Source: Mesostigma viride (taxonomy: Eukaryota > Streptophyta > Mesostigmatophyceae > Mesostigmatales > Mesostigmataceae). Taken from it: a stretch of 64,000 bases of DNA. Below are positions 52,141 through 63,860 of the stretch, in pieces; the first letter of the stretch is position 1, and the number at the start of each line of letters is the position of its first letter. Location of the stretch: assembly GCA_009746045.1 (NCBI GenBank), contig RPFO01000002.1, forward strand, positions 1,891,006 to 1,955,005, in the 5' to 3' direction. The notes beneath the pieces were generated by a model. It ran no database searches and was not told the origin of the DNA. It saw only the letters and a program-made list of their open reading frames with translations. The position numbers and the translations under genes are program-made.

Positions 52141-53870
52141 TTAACTCGTCGTCTGTCCCTGGTCCTCTACGGAGGACTGAGTTGAACTCAGTCCTCTCTA
52201 GAGGACCGAGTTTTTGGGTTTCGTAGAAAATTCGCCCCGGTCAGAATGTTTGACAAAAAAATTCTCTCAAAATTTATTCAAATACTACGTGAAAAGATCT
52301 TTCTTGGACATATTTTTGGGATTTTTTTGGATTTGGTATGAGCGGCTAAATGTACGGTCAAAGTACAGGTGGTAAGGGTACTTTTCCACGTGAAACGCGA
52401 GTTCCGGAAATGCACGACCTAGCCATGGCGGCTCGCGCCCATGCATGCAGTTTACGTTTGCGGACGAGTTAGCTGTCCAAACTCAGGAAATAGATTTAAC
52501 ATGCCCTAAAGATGATAAAAATACATTTTTAGCTCGCGGGGATGCGATTTACCCGGTGTCGGCACTGTTCTTGCTGGAAAAAACTGCGATAAGGCAGGTC
52601 GACGGAATTGATGACTGCGCTTGCTTTCCGGCGCAATTTCAATGGCTGATAGGTTTCTTTCTACATTTTAACATGCATTGTATTAGAATAAATTGAGTGA
52701 CAGTATAGATTTGAGTATTTCGACCATTCTGTCACGTCATCAGGTCTATGTGCCGCAAAGTGCCACTTTTGCGGGCACCGCCTGGGCCAAGGTAACGCCA
52801 GCCGTGCCAGGTAAAGCCGGATAATCGTTGCCTCTTCGTTTCTTGATGTTCGTACATGAGTTTAAGCTTGCGAGGCGTTGTCAGGTTCAAGTATTGATGC
52901 TCTTTCTTGACCGTTGCCTGCCCTCTCTAAAACCCCCTTTTCAGATGATGTTATCAGGCATTTGCCTTGACCCAGTGTAGTTGTGCAGGGTTTTAGGAGC
53001 TGTGCAGGTTTAAACACCTTCATAGATGTTAGTTATTCTTTTGCTACGTTCATACTGCATGATTTTGAGGCCACGGGCCGCGTCAAGGGTGCATTCAAGC
53101 TTTTACGGGTGAGTGAAAAGTCTTGGTGACAAACCACTGCCATCATGTGCCAGCAACTATGTTGGCCACATCATGGCAAGGCAAAACAGTTATAGCCATA
53201 TCTATTGTTGTTAGAAACAATGGAAATATGCTTAACCTACCCATGATATTGGTGGTTGACACTTATAACATAACCCTTTGTTGGTAGGGTATCCAAGCCC
53301 ATTCCCTACATGCATGCATAGGCTCTCACTACATGATAAGGTATGATATACCTGAAGTATGATGATGCAAGTGTGTTGTCCTGTAATGCTTGAAGGGAAA
53401 TGAGTTGATTGGGATGGTTGGTGGCCACGATGGTGTGTAGTATGACCGCACTTACATGCTAGCAAAGTTAGCAAAAGCCCCATTCCTCTCCTGAGGACTG
53501 AGAGTTTTTTAATTGTTTCAGGCAGTTGCAGTGGCCAAATCGAGCCCAGTTTTTTTCCACGTTTCAAGAACTATATTGTTTACATGCCTATATTTTTTCT
53601 TCATGCACGAGGATTTGATTGAATTTTTCCCACTCGTTCTTATCCCGAAAAATGCAAATTCGCGAGGGGTTCCCATCGTCCGTGTAATTTTCAGGTGTTC
53701 GGGTCAAGTTTTCACATATGCAGTATTTTTGCCAACAAAATGACATCTAGTACACCCCCGATCCACATCAAAACATTTGGGATGGACCCCCCACCTAGTC
53801 GCTACACGCGGTTGAAAATTGTCAACTCAGTCCTCCTGTGAGGACTGAGTTGGGACAGACGACGAGTTAA
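52141..53870. mobile_element. TTAA-ended TIR element with exon-like internal pieces
   Basis: Perfect 19-bp ends TTAACTCGTCGTCTGTCCC (52141-52159) and its reverse complement (53852-53870). If TTAA is the target duplication the TIR proper is 15 bp. Palindromic subterminal blocks built on GAGGACTGAGTT lie inside both ends (52160-52207 and 53823-53851). Internal plus-strand pieces look coding: about 52453-52610 (opening FTFADELAVQTQE), 52742-52811 (YVPQSATFAGTAWAK, between AG and GTAAAG) and 53029-53108 (FATFILHDFEATGRVKGAFK before GTGAGT). I do not recognise the protein: a divergent transposase or captured host exons. Confidence 0.75.
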
Positions 53871-53933
53871 TTCGTGTATAGTTATTTTTTCTAATGAGAC
53901 TAGCATAGTACTCCGTGGCATGCCCCTGCGCAC

Positions 53934-54190
<257 letters not shown>

Positions 54191-54199
54191 GCTTGGCAG

Positions 54200-54690
54200 A
54201 CGGACGAGGTGCTGGTGCAATTAAGAAGTGCGTGCACTGTCAGTTCATCAAGAAACGAGGCGTACGTCCCATAAAACACATCAGTCATGCATGAATTGCA
54301 TGTTCCAGTGTGTCGGTGGTAATTCCAATATAGCCGCGGGGCCGTTGCATGACGTCGAAGGCGTCCTTGCTCCAGCGCCGGATCGAGGTTCTGATCAGGG
54401 CACCTCGTTTAAATATGACTCCATACTGCGTTTGGGCTCAGGCGATGCCGATGGCATGCAAGGCCGCAGAAGGATGCGAGTAAAACATTAAGGCCGGCTT
54501 GATTGATTGCGCCGCGTCGAGGTGTATTTGCTCGCCATAATATTGCGTAATAGCTTCGGGAAAATATATATTAAGTGAGACAACTATCAGCGTGTGCGTC
54601 TTATAGAAAGATGAATTTATAGTCGCGGCAAAATTTGGTGCCCAATTAGACGTGAAAGTTATGGCCTTATGGGCGCCGCCGTCTTGCAGC
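54200..54690 (-). pseudogene. 5' fragment of an ORF1-only element, minus strand
   Basis: The reverse strand carries the element's 5' UTR (54690 down to about 54535), a start near 54530 reading like MASKYTSTRR, and a GlySer/Pro-rich piece equivalent to ASPSASPDPKR at about 54450-54420. It decays before the CTTA tract. It faces the next copy head to head. Confidence 0.6.
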
Positions 54691-54784
54691 CATGGCTATC
54701 TCGTGGCTCGTATTGTGTGATGGCCTATTACCTATAGCTAGGATGATCGAACCTATATAGGACGAGCCACGAGCCACATAAGCC

Positions 54785-56822
54785 ATGCCTGACGGCGGCG
54801 CTCATAACTTTCACGTTCACTCGGGCACCAAATTAGGCGGTGAATATCACAATCGCTTCGTCAGTTTCAAAGACGCACACGCTGACATATTTTCCCAAAG
54901 CTAAAACGCAGTATTATGACGAGCAAACGCTCGACTACGCAACGCAGCCTGGCGGCTGCGCTAGTGAGCCAAGAAAATTCGCCTGCAGCTCCGGCTGTAG
55001 TTCCGCCCGGCCTGCGGCAGGTGCCCAGCGAGGCCACTATACTCAAGCGTTGCATGGTAGTGCACTCGGCTCCTGCGGCCTCACCTTCAGCATCGCCTGA
55101 TCCCAACCGCAGTCGCCCTAGCTGATCCCAACCGCAGAAGAATCGTGCGCAACAGAATTAACCGCGCCTTCGGCCCCAACCTTTCAAAGTCGACGATCAC
55201 GACTGGACCGGCCAGTGCTCTGCATGCACTGCATCTTCTTCGATGATTCGGGGACTTATAGGCCTCGCTGTACGACCTGTGCATCCATCTCGGCAGCATC
55301 CATCGCCTCATCGCCCCGGACGGCTCCTGGTTTAACCCCAGGTCTCTGTTCGGGTTGCTCCCGCCCCCAACTCCAGCACACCGTTCTCAACTCTCTCCTC
55401 ATGCGCTCTGATGGCGAGATCTGGGCTCCATCCATCTCCGCATTCACACTCCGTTCCATCCTTACGGAAGCCCTAGCTCCAGCAGTACGTGACTCCCCTT
55501 GCTGCAGATGTGGCAGCAATGGGCAGCACGCTGGCTGCTGAGCTCCCCTTTCCACCCTAGCTCCAGGCTCGCCTCCACCTCCACCCTCCTCGCCTCCACC
55601 GGCCACTGGCAGCCGCCTCCACCTCCACCGCCGACATCAAAGCCCAGCTCCTCGACGTCGACAAACGCCTCCATGACAACGCCATCGCCATTGTTGAGTG
55701 CCTGCAAAACACCGCAGGCCTCAACGCCCAGGCGGTGAAGGACATTGCCGCCCAGCCGGCATCTGCTGGCCCGGCCAGCGATGCGCCTCCCATCCAGACC
55801 TGGGCGGACATGCTGAAGCACCGGGCACCACCTCCACCACCGGCTCCACCATCGCGGCACAGCTCAAGCAAGTAGCAACACACGCTCGACCTCCGCGAGG
55901 AGGCCGACCTAACCAAGTGCACCCACAATGTCATCATCAAGCACTTCGACCAGCCGGCAGGTGAGACCTCGGAGACTCTTCTCATGGCATTCTTACCCCC
56001 ATGCAGCTCACTGGTGAGCTGCGGATGTCGGCTGTCCGCCTTCCCCACGCGCGGGGTAAGGCTGGCCCGGCTCCCCTGCACTCCTCGATCACCTTTAATT
56101 AAGTACATGGCGGATAAGCTGTCGTTTCTTAAATGCCGGAAGAGCTGAGTCTCGGGAACTTCCTATACACGCTGGAGGACGACTTGACCGTGGGCCAGCA
56201 ACAGCGGAGACGGGAGCTATGGCCGACCTACCGTCCAGCTCCAGCAGAGCGCAGGGGGAAACCGGTATACTGGAGGGGGCCACGTCATCCACATCGACCA
56301 CAAGCCCTGGCAGGCGCCCCCTGCCACCCCAACAACTCCAGTCGGCTAGGGAATATAGCAATAGTGTAGATTAGTCAGGCTTAGCTCAGCAGGTGGCACA
56401 TGCATATTATACGCGCATGTGCGCCCATAATGGCCCCCTCCATGGATGAAGCCTTGAGAATTTAGCCACGCTCTGCCAATAATGGGACTCCCCATGGATG
56501 ATGCATTGAGAATTTAGCCAAGCTCTGCCTATGCAGAAAGTCACTCTCTGATCATGAGAGGCCATGCCCTGGCCTTGGTATTGAAGTGAGATATATATGG
56601 CTTTGTATAGCCATGATGATCTTCCACCCCTATGTTTGCATGCGCCCCCTACTAAGGTGCTGGAATACATAGTGGTGTGCAGGTGCACTTTGTGCACCCA
56701 GAGCAGGCGTATAGTTTACACCCTACCCTTGCAGGAAGTAGCCCATAATGCATTAAAAGCCATATGCCCCTTCTCAGGGATATGTGCTACATGTACTCCC
56801 AACGGAGTTATCAATTAATTAA
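54785..56822 (+). pseudogene. ORF1-only (HAL1-like) retroelement, plus copy, frameshifted
   Basis: 5' UTR from about 54785; ATG at 54916 opening MTSKRSTTQRSLAAAL, matching the start of ORF1 at 63715. Later blocks are readable in shifting frames (NSLLMRSDGEIWAPSIS; the C-terminal LGNFLYTLEDDLTVGQQQRR). ORF1-like sequence ends near 56335, then about 450 bp of 3' UTR, hairpin CTCC-CAAC-GGAG and AATT tail (56811-56822). No RT. Confidence 0.8.
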
Positions 56823-58278
56823 CTCCAGCACATGCACCGTTCTCAACTCTCTCCTCATGCGCTCTGATGGCGAGATCTGGGCTCCATCCATCTCCGCATT
56901 CACACTCCGTTCCATCCTTACGGAAGCCCTAGCTCCAGCAGTACGTGACTCCCCTTGCTGCAGATGTGGCAGCAATGGGCAGCACGCTGGCTGCTGAGCT
57001 CCCCTTTCCACCCTAGCTCCAGGCTCGCCTCCACCTCCACCCTCCTCGCCTCCACCGGCCACTGGCAGCCGCCTCCACCTCCACCGCCGACATCAAAGCC
57101 CAGCTCCTCGACGTCGACAAACGCCTCCATGACAACGCCATCGCCATTGTTGAGTGCCTGCAAAACACCGCAGGCCTCAACGCCCAGGCGGTGAAGGACA
57201 TTGCCGCCCAGCCGGCATCTGCTGGCCCGGCCAGCGATGCGCCTCCCATCCAGACCTGGGCGGACATGCTGAAGCACCGGGCACCACCTCCACCACCGGC
57301 TCCACCATCGCGGCACAGCTCAAGCAAGTAGCAACACACGCTCGACCTCCGCGAGGAGGCCGACCTAACCAAGTGCACCCACAATGTCATCATCAAGCAC
57401 TTCGACCAGCCGGCAGGTGAGACCTCGGAGACTCTTCTCATGGCATTCTTACCCCCATGCAGCTCACTGGTGAGCTGCGGATGTCGGCTGTCCGCCTTCC
57501 CCACGCGCGGGGTAAGGCTGGCCCGGCTCCCCTGCACTCCTCGATCACCTTTAATTAAGTACATGGCGGATAAGCTGTCGTTTCTTAAATGCCGGAAGAG
57601 CTGAGTCTCGGGAACTTCCTATACACGCTGGAGGACGACTTGACCGTGGGCCAGCAACAGCGGAGACGGGAGCTATGGCCGACCTACCGTCCAGCTCCAG
57701 CAGAGCGCAGGGGGAAACCGGTATACTGGAGGGGGCCACGTCATCCACATCGACCACAAGCCCTGGCAGGCGCCCCCTGCCACCCCAACAACTCCAGTCG
57801 GCTAGGGAATATAGCAATAGTGTAGATTAGTCAGGCTTAGCTCAGCAGGTGGCACATGCATATTATACGCGCATGTGCGCCCATAATGGCCCCCTCCATG
57901 GATGAAGCCTTGAGAATTTAGCCACGCTCTGCCAATAATGGGACTCCCCATGGATGATGCATTGAGAATTTAGCCAAGCTCTGCCTATGCAGAAAGTCAC
58001 TCTCTGATCATGAGAGGCCATGCCCTGGCCTTGGTATTGAAGTGAGATATATATGGCTTTGTATAGCCATGATGATCTTCCACCCCTATGTTTGCATGCG
58101 CCCCCTACTAAGGTGCTGGAATACATAGTGGTGTGCAGGTGCACTTTGTGCACCCAGAGCAGGCGTATAGTTTACACCCTACCCTTGCAGGAAGTAGCCC
58201 ATAATGCATTAAAAGCCATATGCCCCTTCTCAGGGATATGTGCTACATGTACTCCCAACGGAGTTATCAATTAATTAA
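55380..58278 (+). repeat. 1.44-kb tandem duplication with no difference noticed
   Basis: 55380-56822 and 56836-58278 (offset 1456) show no difference that I could find. The junction is TTAATTAA-CTCCAGCACATGC, joining the AATT tail of copy 1 to the middle of ORF1; copy 2 has an extra ATGC there. The duplicated block is ORF1 from about its second third to the 3' tail. Confidence 0.95.
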
Positions 58279-58372
58279 TTAATTAATTAATTAATTAATT
58301 ATTTAATTAATTAATTAATTAATTAATTAATTAATTAGACTCGTGCTCCCGTTGGGGAGTCTCGGACACAAC
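58266..58372. repeat. Long (AATT)n tract joining two retroelement 3' ends tail to tail
   Basis: About 70 bp of AATT repeats follow the plus family C copy. Next is GACTCGTGCTCCCGTTGGGG, the reverse complement of the family B 3' terminus (58338-58372), so only the last 35 bp or so of family B are present in minus orientation. Confidence 0.85.
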
Positions 58373-59590
58373 ACCGCGAGCCCCGCCAAATTTTTACATA
58401 AATTATTGTCCGGAATTCGTCCGAGATCTAGATTTTTCCCGCCACGCGAGAGGCGAAAACGACGAAAACACCCATGGCGGTCGAGCATGAGCTAGCGTTC
58501 TGAAACTTGCGTCATTGCAGCCGCTCGAGGTGTCAAAACGAAGCTTACATCACGGTTAATCCATGGAATAATTTTGGACTTATATACGCTGTGATTGCGA
58601 CGCGGGCATTGAACGGGACAAAAAGTTTTTTTCACAGCGGACCAGTTTTTCGCGAAAACCGGATTTCTCGGTGGTACGTGTCTCAAGGTCCTGGATACGG
58701 GAGTAAACGAAAATCCCGGCACGATAGCTCAGCATGTTCGTTATAATATTCCCGAAAACGTTAGTGTTTTCGTTTTTTGAGTTTCGCTTTTAATTGTCCG
58801 GCATTGACGTGAATAAATATGGGGGTGCGAAATCCGTCTGTTTCTTGCTTCATGCAATGCATATCTTTGTCGTCAGATAATCAGCTCTTTAGGCTATGCC
58901 CGACCTTCCTATACTGCCAGCCTGCGGCAGTAAGCCACCAGAGGATATGGCGTGCCCAAGGTTCCGCGCTAAGGCCGCTAATGGTCTTCCGGATGTGCAG
59001 TAAGTGCGGTAAAAGCTGCGAAAATTGCTTATAATGCCTGTAGGAAGCTGTTTGCGACAGTGTTTTCCAAGCGAGTTCATTGTTCTTTTGATGCCAGATA
59101 CAAAAGGCAAAGGGGGGCATCGTTTTTATTAGTCGGCAGTGCGGTTGCGAGATGTGATGAGTCGGGCAGACGACCTCGCCACGACACGCTCGGCTCAAGC
59201 TTCGCATATCCCGGCTGCCATAAAGAAGCGCAGATTAAGCGAGGTGAGCGAGCCAGAGGGCCCAGAATCGTTGCTAACGCAAGGCAGCTTCTGAAAGGGT
59301 AGAAAGCTGGATTGTTAATACTTTCTCAAGAGCATGGTGCAGTGGTTATTGCCACCTTGTCCAGAGATTTGCCCTTGTCTTTCTGATTTAAAGACTGTTT
59401 TAAAGAGGAGTGGGAGAGCGTTTCCAACGTTGTTGCTTATTCATTACTGTGAAGAAAGAGCCTTTTCAGTTGCTGACAATGAGATGGAAGCTGTCTCATG
59501 CAAATTACCCAGGCAATGCAAGTGGTGCAAGGTGAGGCCATGCATGGCTGATGTTGCCTTCATGCGTGAGTTGAGCAGGAGACTGGCTGG
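58373..59590 (+). other. Unassigned region with weak coding-like pieces
   Basis: Two plus-strand pieces look like exons: 59157-59243 (MSRADDLATTRSAQASHIPA ... KKRRLSE, ending at GTGAGC) and about 59455-59531 (EPFQLLTMRWKLSHANYPGN, between AG and GTGAGG). They cannot be joined confidently and match no family I know. The rest shows nothing. Confidence 0.25.
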
Positions 59591-60830
59591 GTGTGTGGCT
59601 GGCTAGGTGAGCGGGGCGTGTATGGGGTGTTGCAATGGTGAGGGCATGCGAGGCGGGCACATGCCTGGCTGGTGTGGGTGTTGGGTAGTTAGTTGGTTCG
59701 GTGATTGTGTTGTTGAGTGGTTAGGTGGTTAGGTGGTTGTGTAGCTGGGTGATTGGTTGTTTGGTTGTTTGATTGCCCAGAGAGCCTTGGGTGGGAGGCT
59801 TGGGCTATAGATGCTTCAAGGGATGCCTAGGCGTGGGTGGGTTCAATGGCAGGTGGCTGGCTTATAGGTGGATGCCTTGGTAAATGGCTGGCTGCGTAGG
59901 TGGGAGCACAGGCAGTTGGAGAGGGTGGGTGGGTGGCTGGCTGGTCATGGTGGATGAGTGCAAGGGCGGTCGGTTATTGGCAGATGGCCAGGTGGCTGGG
60001 TGATGATAGGCTTTGGGGACTTTGAAGTGGGTGTTTTGTTGGATGCATGAGTGAAACAACTGCACGGTTTTGAGGGTGGTGGGTTGGTGGTTGGTTGGTT
60101 AGGGATGTGTGTGTGTGGGTGGGTTGGTGGGTGGGCCATTGGTGGTTGGTGGCTGGTGGATGTGTAGATGACTAGATGTGGGTGGGTGGGCGAAGGGACG
60201 GGTAGATGGACGGGTGGGCGCACAGATATGGATGCGTGGATGGGTTTATGGTTGGGACCGACTCACCTATCGCGGGTGAAGGGCTGTGCAGGTTTGGGGT
60301 GAGGTAGGTGTCGGGGTGCTGGCTGAGAAAATGCATGTGTGGGTGGGTCAGTGGGTGGGTCACTGGGTATAAGGGTGTGGGGGCAGTGAGTGGTTGAGTG
60401 GGTAGGTGCGTGGGTGGGTCAACTGTGGGTGGCCGGACGGGTGCATATGGGGCCAGCTGGCTGGGTGTTTAGGTGGTTGGGTGGTTGGGTGGTTGGGTGG
60501 TTGGGTGGTTGGGTGGTTGGCTCATTGGATGGGGGAAATTGCCTCCTTATTACCTAGTTGGTGTGTGGGTTGCGCAGGTGCCTTGGTGGGTGGGTGGATG
60601 TCCAAGTGGGTTGGTAGGTGGTTGGGTGCCTAGGTGCACGCATGGTTATATAAGTTGGGTAAGCACGTGCGCGGCTGGCTTGGTGGGTGGGTCACTGGGT
60701 GGGAGGACAGGTGGCTGTCTGGGTGCACGGGCGCGCGAGTGTGTGAGCAGTTGTGTGGGTGGGTGGCCAGGTGGCTGCATGGGTGGGCGACTGCATGGGT
60801 GGCTTGGTGCGCACAAAGTGCAAGAGATGG
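59591..60830. repeat. Strongly G/T-skewed degenerate GGTGGGTGG-type region
   Basis: About 1.2 kb of imperfect GGTTGGGTGG / GGCTGGGTGG motifs on the plus strand, including (TGGTTGGG)n at about 60470-60510. Apparent Pro/His/Thr-rich minus-strand frames are compositional. Confidence 0.8.
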
Positions 60831-61842
60831 AGACATGGGATATGCCAATGCCATATCATGTGAGCATACGTGGATGCCAGGTGACATGTGCCAGCGTTGG
60901 GGTCACTGCACCTTGATATGCTCGCTCGGCATATTCTCGACATGTATTACACGTAGTGTATATCATGCATGGTGCGTGTTGGTAGCATTCAAATGGCTGT
61001 GTTAGTGATGTGGCATGTATTGTTCACCTTTCCTTCCCATTTTGCAATGTGCCAAGTAGTTTAGAGGCATGGTGTCATGGGGTATACATATGGACATGCA
61101 CTGCACATCACAGCTTTGTGGCATACTGGCAATGCCTACCTTACATGATGGATTCTGCTAGCAATGGTCACCACTCAGGCATTCACATGCACCAAGTTTT
61201 TTCACACTGTTTGTACTAGTCATTCTTGAGTTGCCTGCAAAGATTTAAATGATGTGCCCCAGCTTGGAGAGTGTTTTGGTGGTTAATGTTGTTAAAATTA
61301 TGAGTAAAAAAGCAAAAAATGGTGACAATTGCTGGCAAATGTCACCATTTTGGGCTCTGCATGATCTGAATTTTTGCTCATGACTTGTTGAGACCATTCG
61401 TCAGGTGCTGGCATGATGGCAATAAGTTTTGGTGGCATTCTGACATTATTTGGGTTAAATATTGATTTAAAATGGCCATTAATGACAAATGCTAGCAAAA
61501 GTTTGCTAGCATTTGTCACCAACTAGGGCTCCAAATGGCGTAGAACTTTGTACAAGGTCAGAACAACTATTATTCATCACCACTGCAAAGTTACAGCATA
61601 ATCTGATGTCAACTATTGTTTCTATGCAAGTGCAAGTGGTTTAGGTGGCCAGTTTTGGCCTTGGATCTGGAGTTAACTTAAGCAGGGAGTACCATGTAAA
61701 CTTAACATTTTGACTCAACTACTCCACCACTAGCCAGACACATCCCGGGGAGTGGTGGGATCCAATCCTAGGTCAATCTGACAATAAACTTGCCATGGGC
61801 CATAATTTATGTAAAAAAAAGGCCATTTCAAGGTGTTGTGGA
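60831..61842. other. No gene seen
   Basis: AT-richer than its surroundings, no conserved coding segment. AAATGCTAGCAAA and TTTGCTAGCATTTG at about 61487-61515 form a short inverted pair. Confidence 0.4.
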
Positions 61843-61925
61843 GCATTAACCCCGATGGATGGATGGATGGATGGATGGATGGATAGATGCAAACAGTCCT
61901 ACCGGTCTAATCTATCGACAACATC
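61843..61925 (-). mobile_element. Family B 3' UTR fragment (minus)
   Basis: Reverse complement of the family B 3' region: GGAGCATTAACCCCGATGGA(TGGA)n then CTACCGGTCTAATCTATCGA. It ends where the AATT tract of the neighbouring family C element begins. Confidence 0.8.
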
Positions 61926-63860
61926 TATTAATTAATTAATTAATTATCAACATCACTCCGTTGGGAGTCAATGTAGCACATATCCCTGAGAAGGGGCATA
62001 TGGCTTTAAATACATCCTAGGCTACTTCATGCAAGGGTGGGAATGTAAGCAACACTTGCTCTAGGTGCCGCAAGGGCACCGGCACCACCATGCTGTCTCA
62101 GGTTCAACCCAGCTAAGGGGATCCTGGCACGGGGGAGGAAGATCATCATGGCTATGCAAGGGCTAGGGCATGGCTTCTCGACAGAGAGCATCTCTCTGCA
62201 TGGCATAGCATGGCTAAGTTCTTAATGCAACATCCATGGGGGTCCCATTATAGACAAAGCATGGCTAAATGTTGAAGGCATCATCCATGGGGGCCATTAT
62301 GGGCGCACATGCGCGTGGGCCACATGCTAGGCTAAGCCTTACTAATCTACACTACTGGTATATATATTCCTAGTCTGAGGTGGCAGGAGGGGGCTGCCAG
62401 GGCTTGTGGTCAACGTGGATGACCGCCCCCCTCCAGTATACCGGCTTCCCCCTTGCGCTCTGCCGGAGCTGAAGGTAGGCCGGCCATAGCTCGCGTCGCC
62501 GTTGTTGCTGGGCCAGGGTCAAGTCGTCGTCCAGCGTGAAGCGAGTCTCCGAGAGCTTCTTGCGGCATTTAAGGAACGCCAGCTTGTCCGCCATGTACTT
62601 AAAGGTGAGGAGCACGGGGGCCGGGCCAGCCTTCCCCGCGCGCGGGGGAGGCGGACAGCCGACATGTCCAGCTCACCAGTGAGTAACATGGGGGCAAGAA
62701 TGGCGCGCTTAAATGCCTCAAGAAGGCTCGTGGAGGTCTCACCTGCCTGCTGGTCGAAGTGCTTGACGATGACATTGTGGCTGCGCCGGGCGATGTCGGC
62801 TTCCTCGCGAAGGTCGAGGGCTTGTTGCTTGAGTTGTGCCGAGATGGTGGAGGTGGTGGAGGTGGTGTGCTGCTTAAGCAAGTCCGCCCAGGTGGAGGGA
62901 GCATCGCCGGCCGAGCCAGCAGGCGCCGGCTGGGCGGCGATGTCCTTCACCGCCTGGGCGGTGAGGCCGGCGGTGTCATGCAAGCTCTCAAGGGCGTTGG
63001 CGGTGGCTTGAAGGCGTTGGTCGAGGTCGAGGAGCTGGGCTTTGATGTCGGCAGTGGAGGCGGAAATGGCCGTGGAGGTGGAGGCGGCGGCGGTGGAAAT
63101 GTGAGGAAGTTCAGCAGTCAGCGTGCCGCCGATTGCTGCTATGTCGGCAGCAAGGGGGGTCACGTGCTGCTGAAAGGCTTCCGTGAGGATGGAGCGGAGG
63201 GTGGGGACGGAAAGGGGTGGAGCCCAGATCTCGCCGTCAGAGCGCTGGAGAAGGGAGTTGAGGATGGCGTGCTGGAGATGGGGGCGGACGCAGCCGGACA
63301 GCCCGTAGATGTTGGCCCAGCGGCTGCCGTCCGGGGCGAGGAGGCGATTGATGGAGTGGAAATGGAGGCACAGGTCGTAAAGCGAAGCGTAATCCCCGAA
63401 GAAGATGCAGCGCAGAGCATCGGTCGGAGAAATGGTGGCCCAGTCGTAATCTGCGACCTTGAAAGGCCGGGGCCGAAAGCTCGGTTCTGGGCGTGAAGAC
63501 CCTCCTGTGTCGTCGGCTGGGCGGGTGCGCTTGGGGTCAGGCGATGCAGATGGCGAGGCGTTAAGCCCGGGGGGTTGCTGGACGACCACCAGTGCACGAC
63601 TAGTGTCATCGCCGCCTGCCGGACCTGAAGGCGAAGCTGCAGCCTGAGCTGCAGAATTTTCATTGCCGAGCGCAGCCGCCAGGCTGCGTTGCGTCGAGGC
63701 GCGTTTGTGCGCCATATATTGCGTTTTAGATTCGGAAAATTATATCAGCATGTGCGTCTTAGAAAGACGAAGCGATAGTGATATTCACGGCTAAATTCGG
63801 TGCTCAAACGTGAAAGTTATGAGCTCCGACAGCCATGGCTACCTCGTGGCCGGAATTTTA
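61926..63860 (-). mobile_element. ORF1-only (HAL1-like) retroelement, most complete copy
   Basis: Minus-strand order: 5' UTR (about 63860-63716), ORF1 (63715-62370 with one frameshift), 3' UTR (62369-61960, containing GAAGGGGCATATGGC), hairpin ACTCC-GTTG-GGAGT as seen on the map, AATT tail (61946-61926). Total about 1.9 kb. There is no room and no sign of an RT-encoding ORF2. Two other copies have the same ORF1-to-3'UTR order. Confidence 0.82.
62370..63715 (-). pseudogene. L1-type ORF1 protein gene with a single frameshift
   Basis: RNA-binding chaperone-like ORF1 protein of L1-clade retrotransposons. Starts ATG at 63715 (MAHKRASTQRSLAAAL). N-terminal part is Ala/Ser/Pro-rich; then DYDWATISPTDALRCIFF; a helical region about residues 200-300 (DIKAQLLDLDQRLQATANAL) suggests coiled coil. 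The conserved C-terminal module lies in the next frame: KYMADKLAFLKCRKKL (RRM-like end), then LTLAQQQRRRELWPAYLQLR and KPVYWRGAVIHVDHKPW (ORF1 C-terminal domain). The shift sits in the G-rich run near 62630-62650. Frame 1 runs on to 62519 out of register; frame 2 ends at 62370. Family assignment rests on the C-terminal pattern. Confidence 0.75.

Noticed and set aside
62759-63496. 245-codon plus-strand open frame opposite ORF1
   Set aside because: Gly/Val-rich antisense shadow of the minus-strand ORF1.
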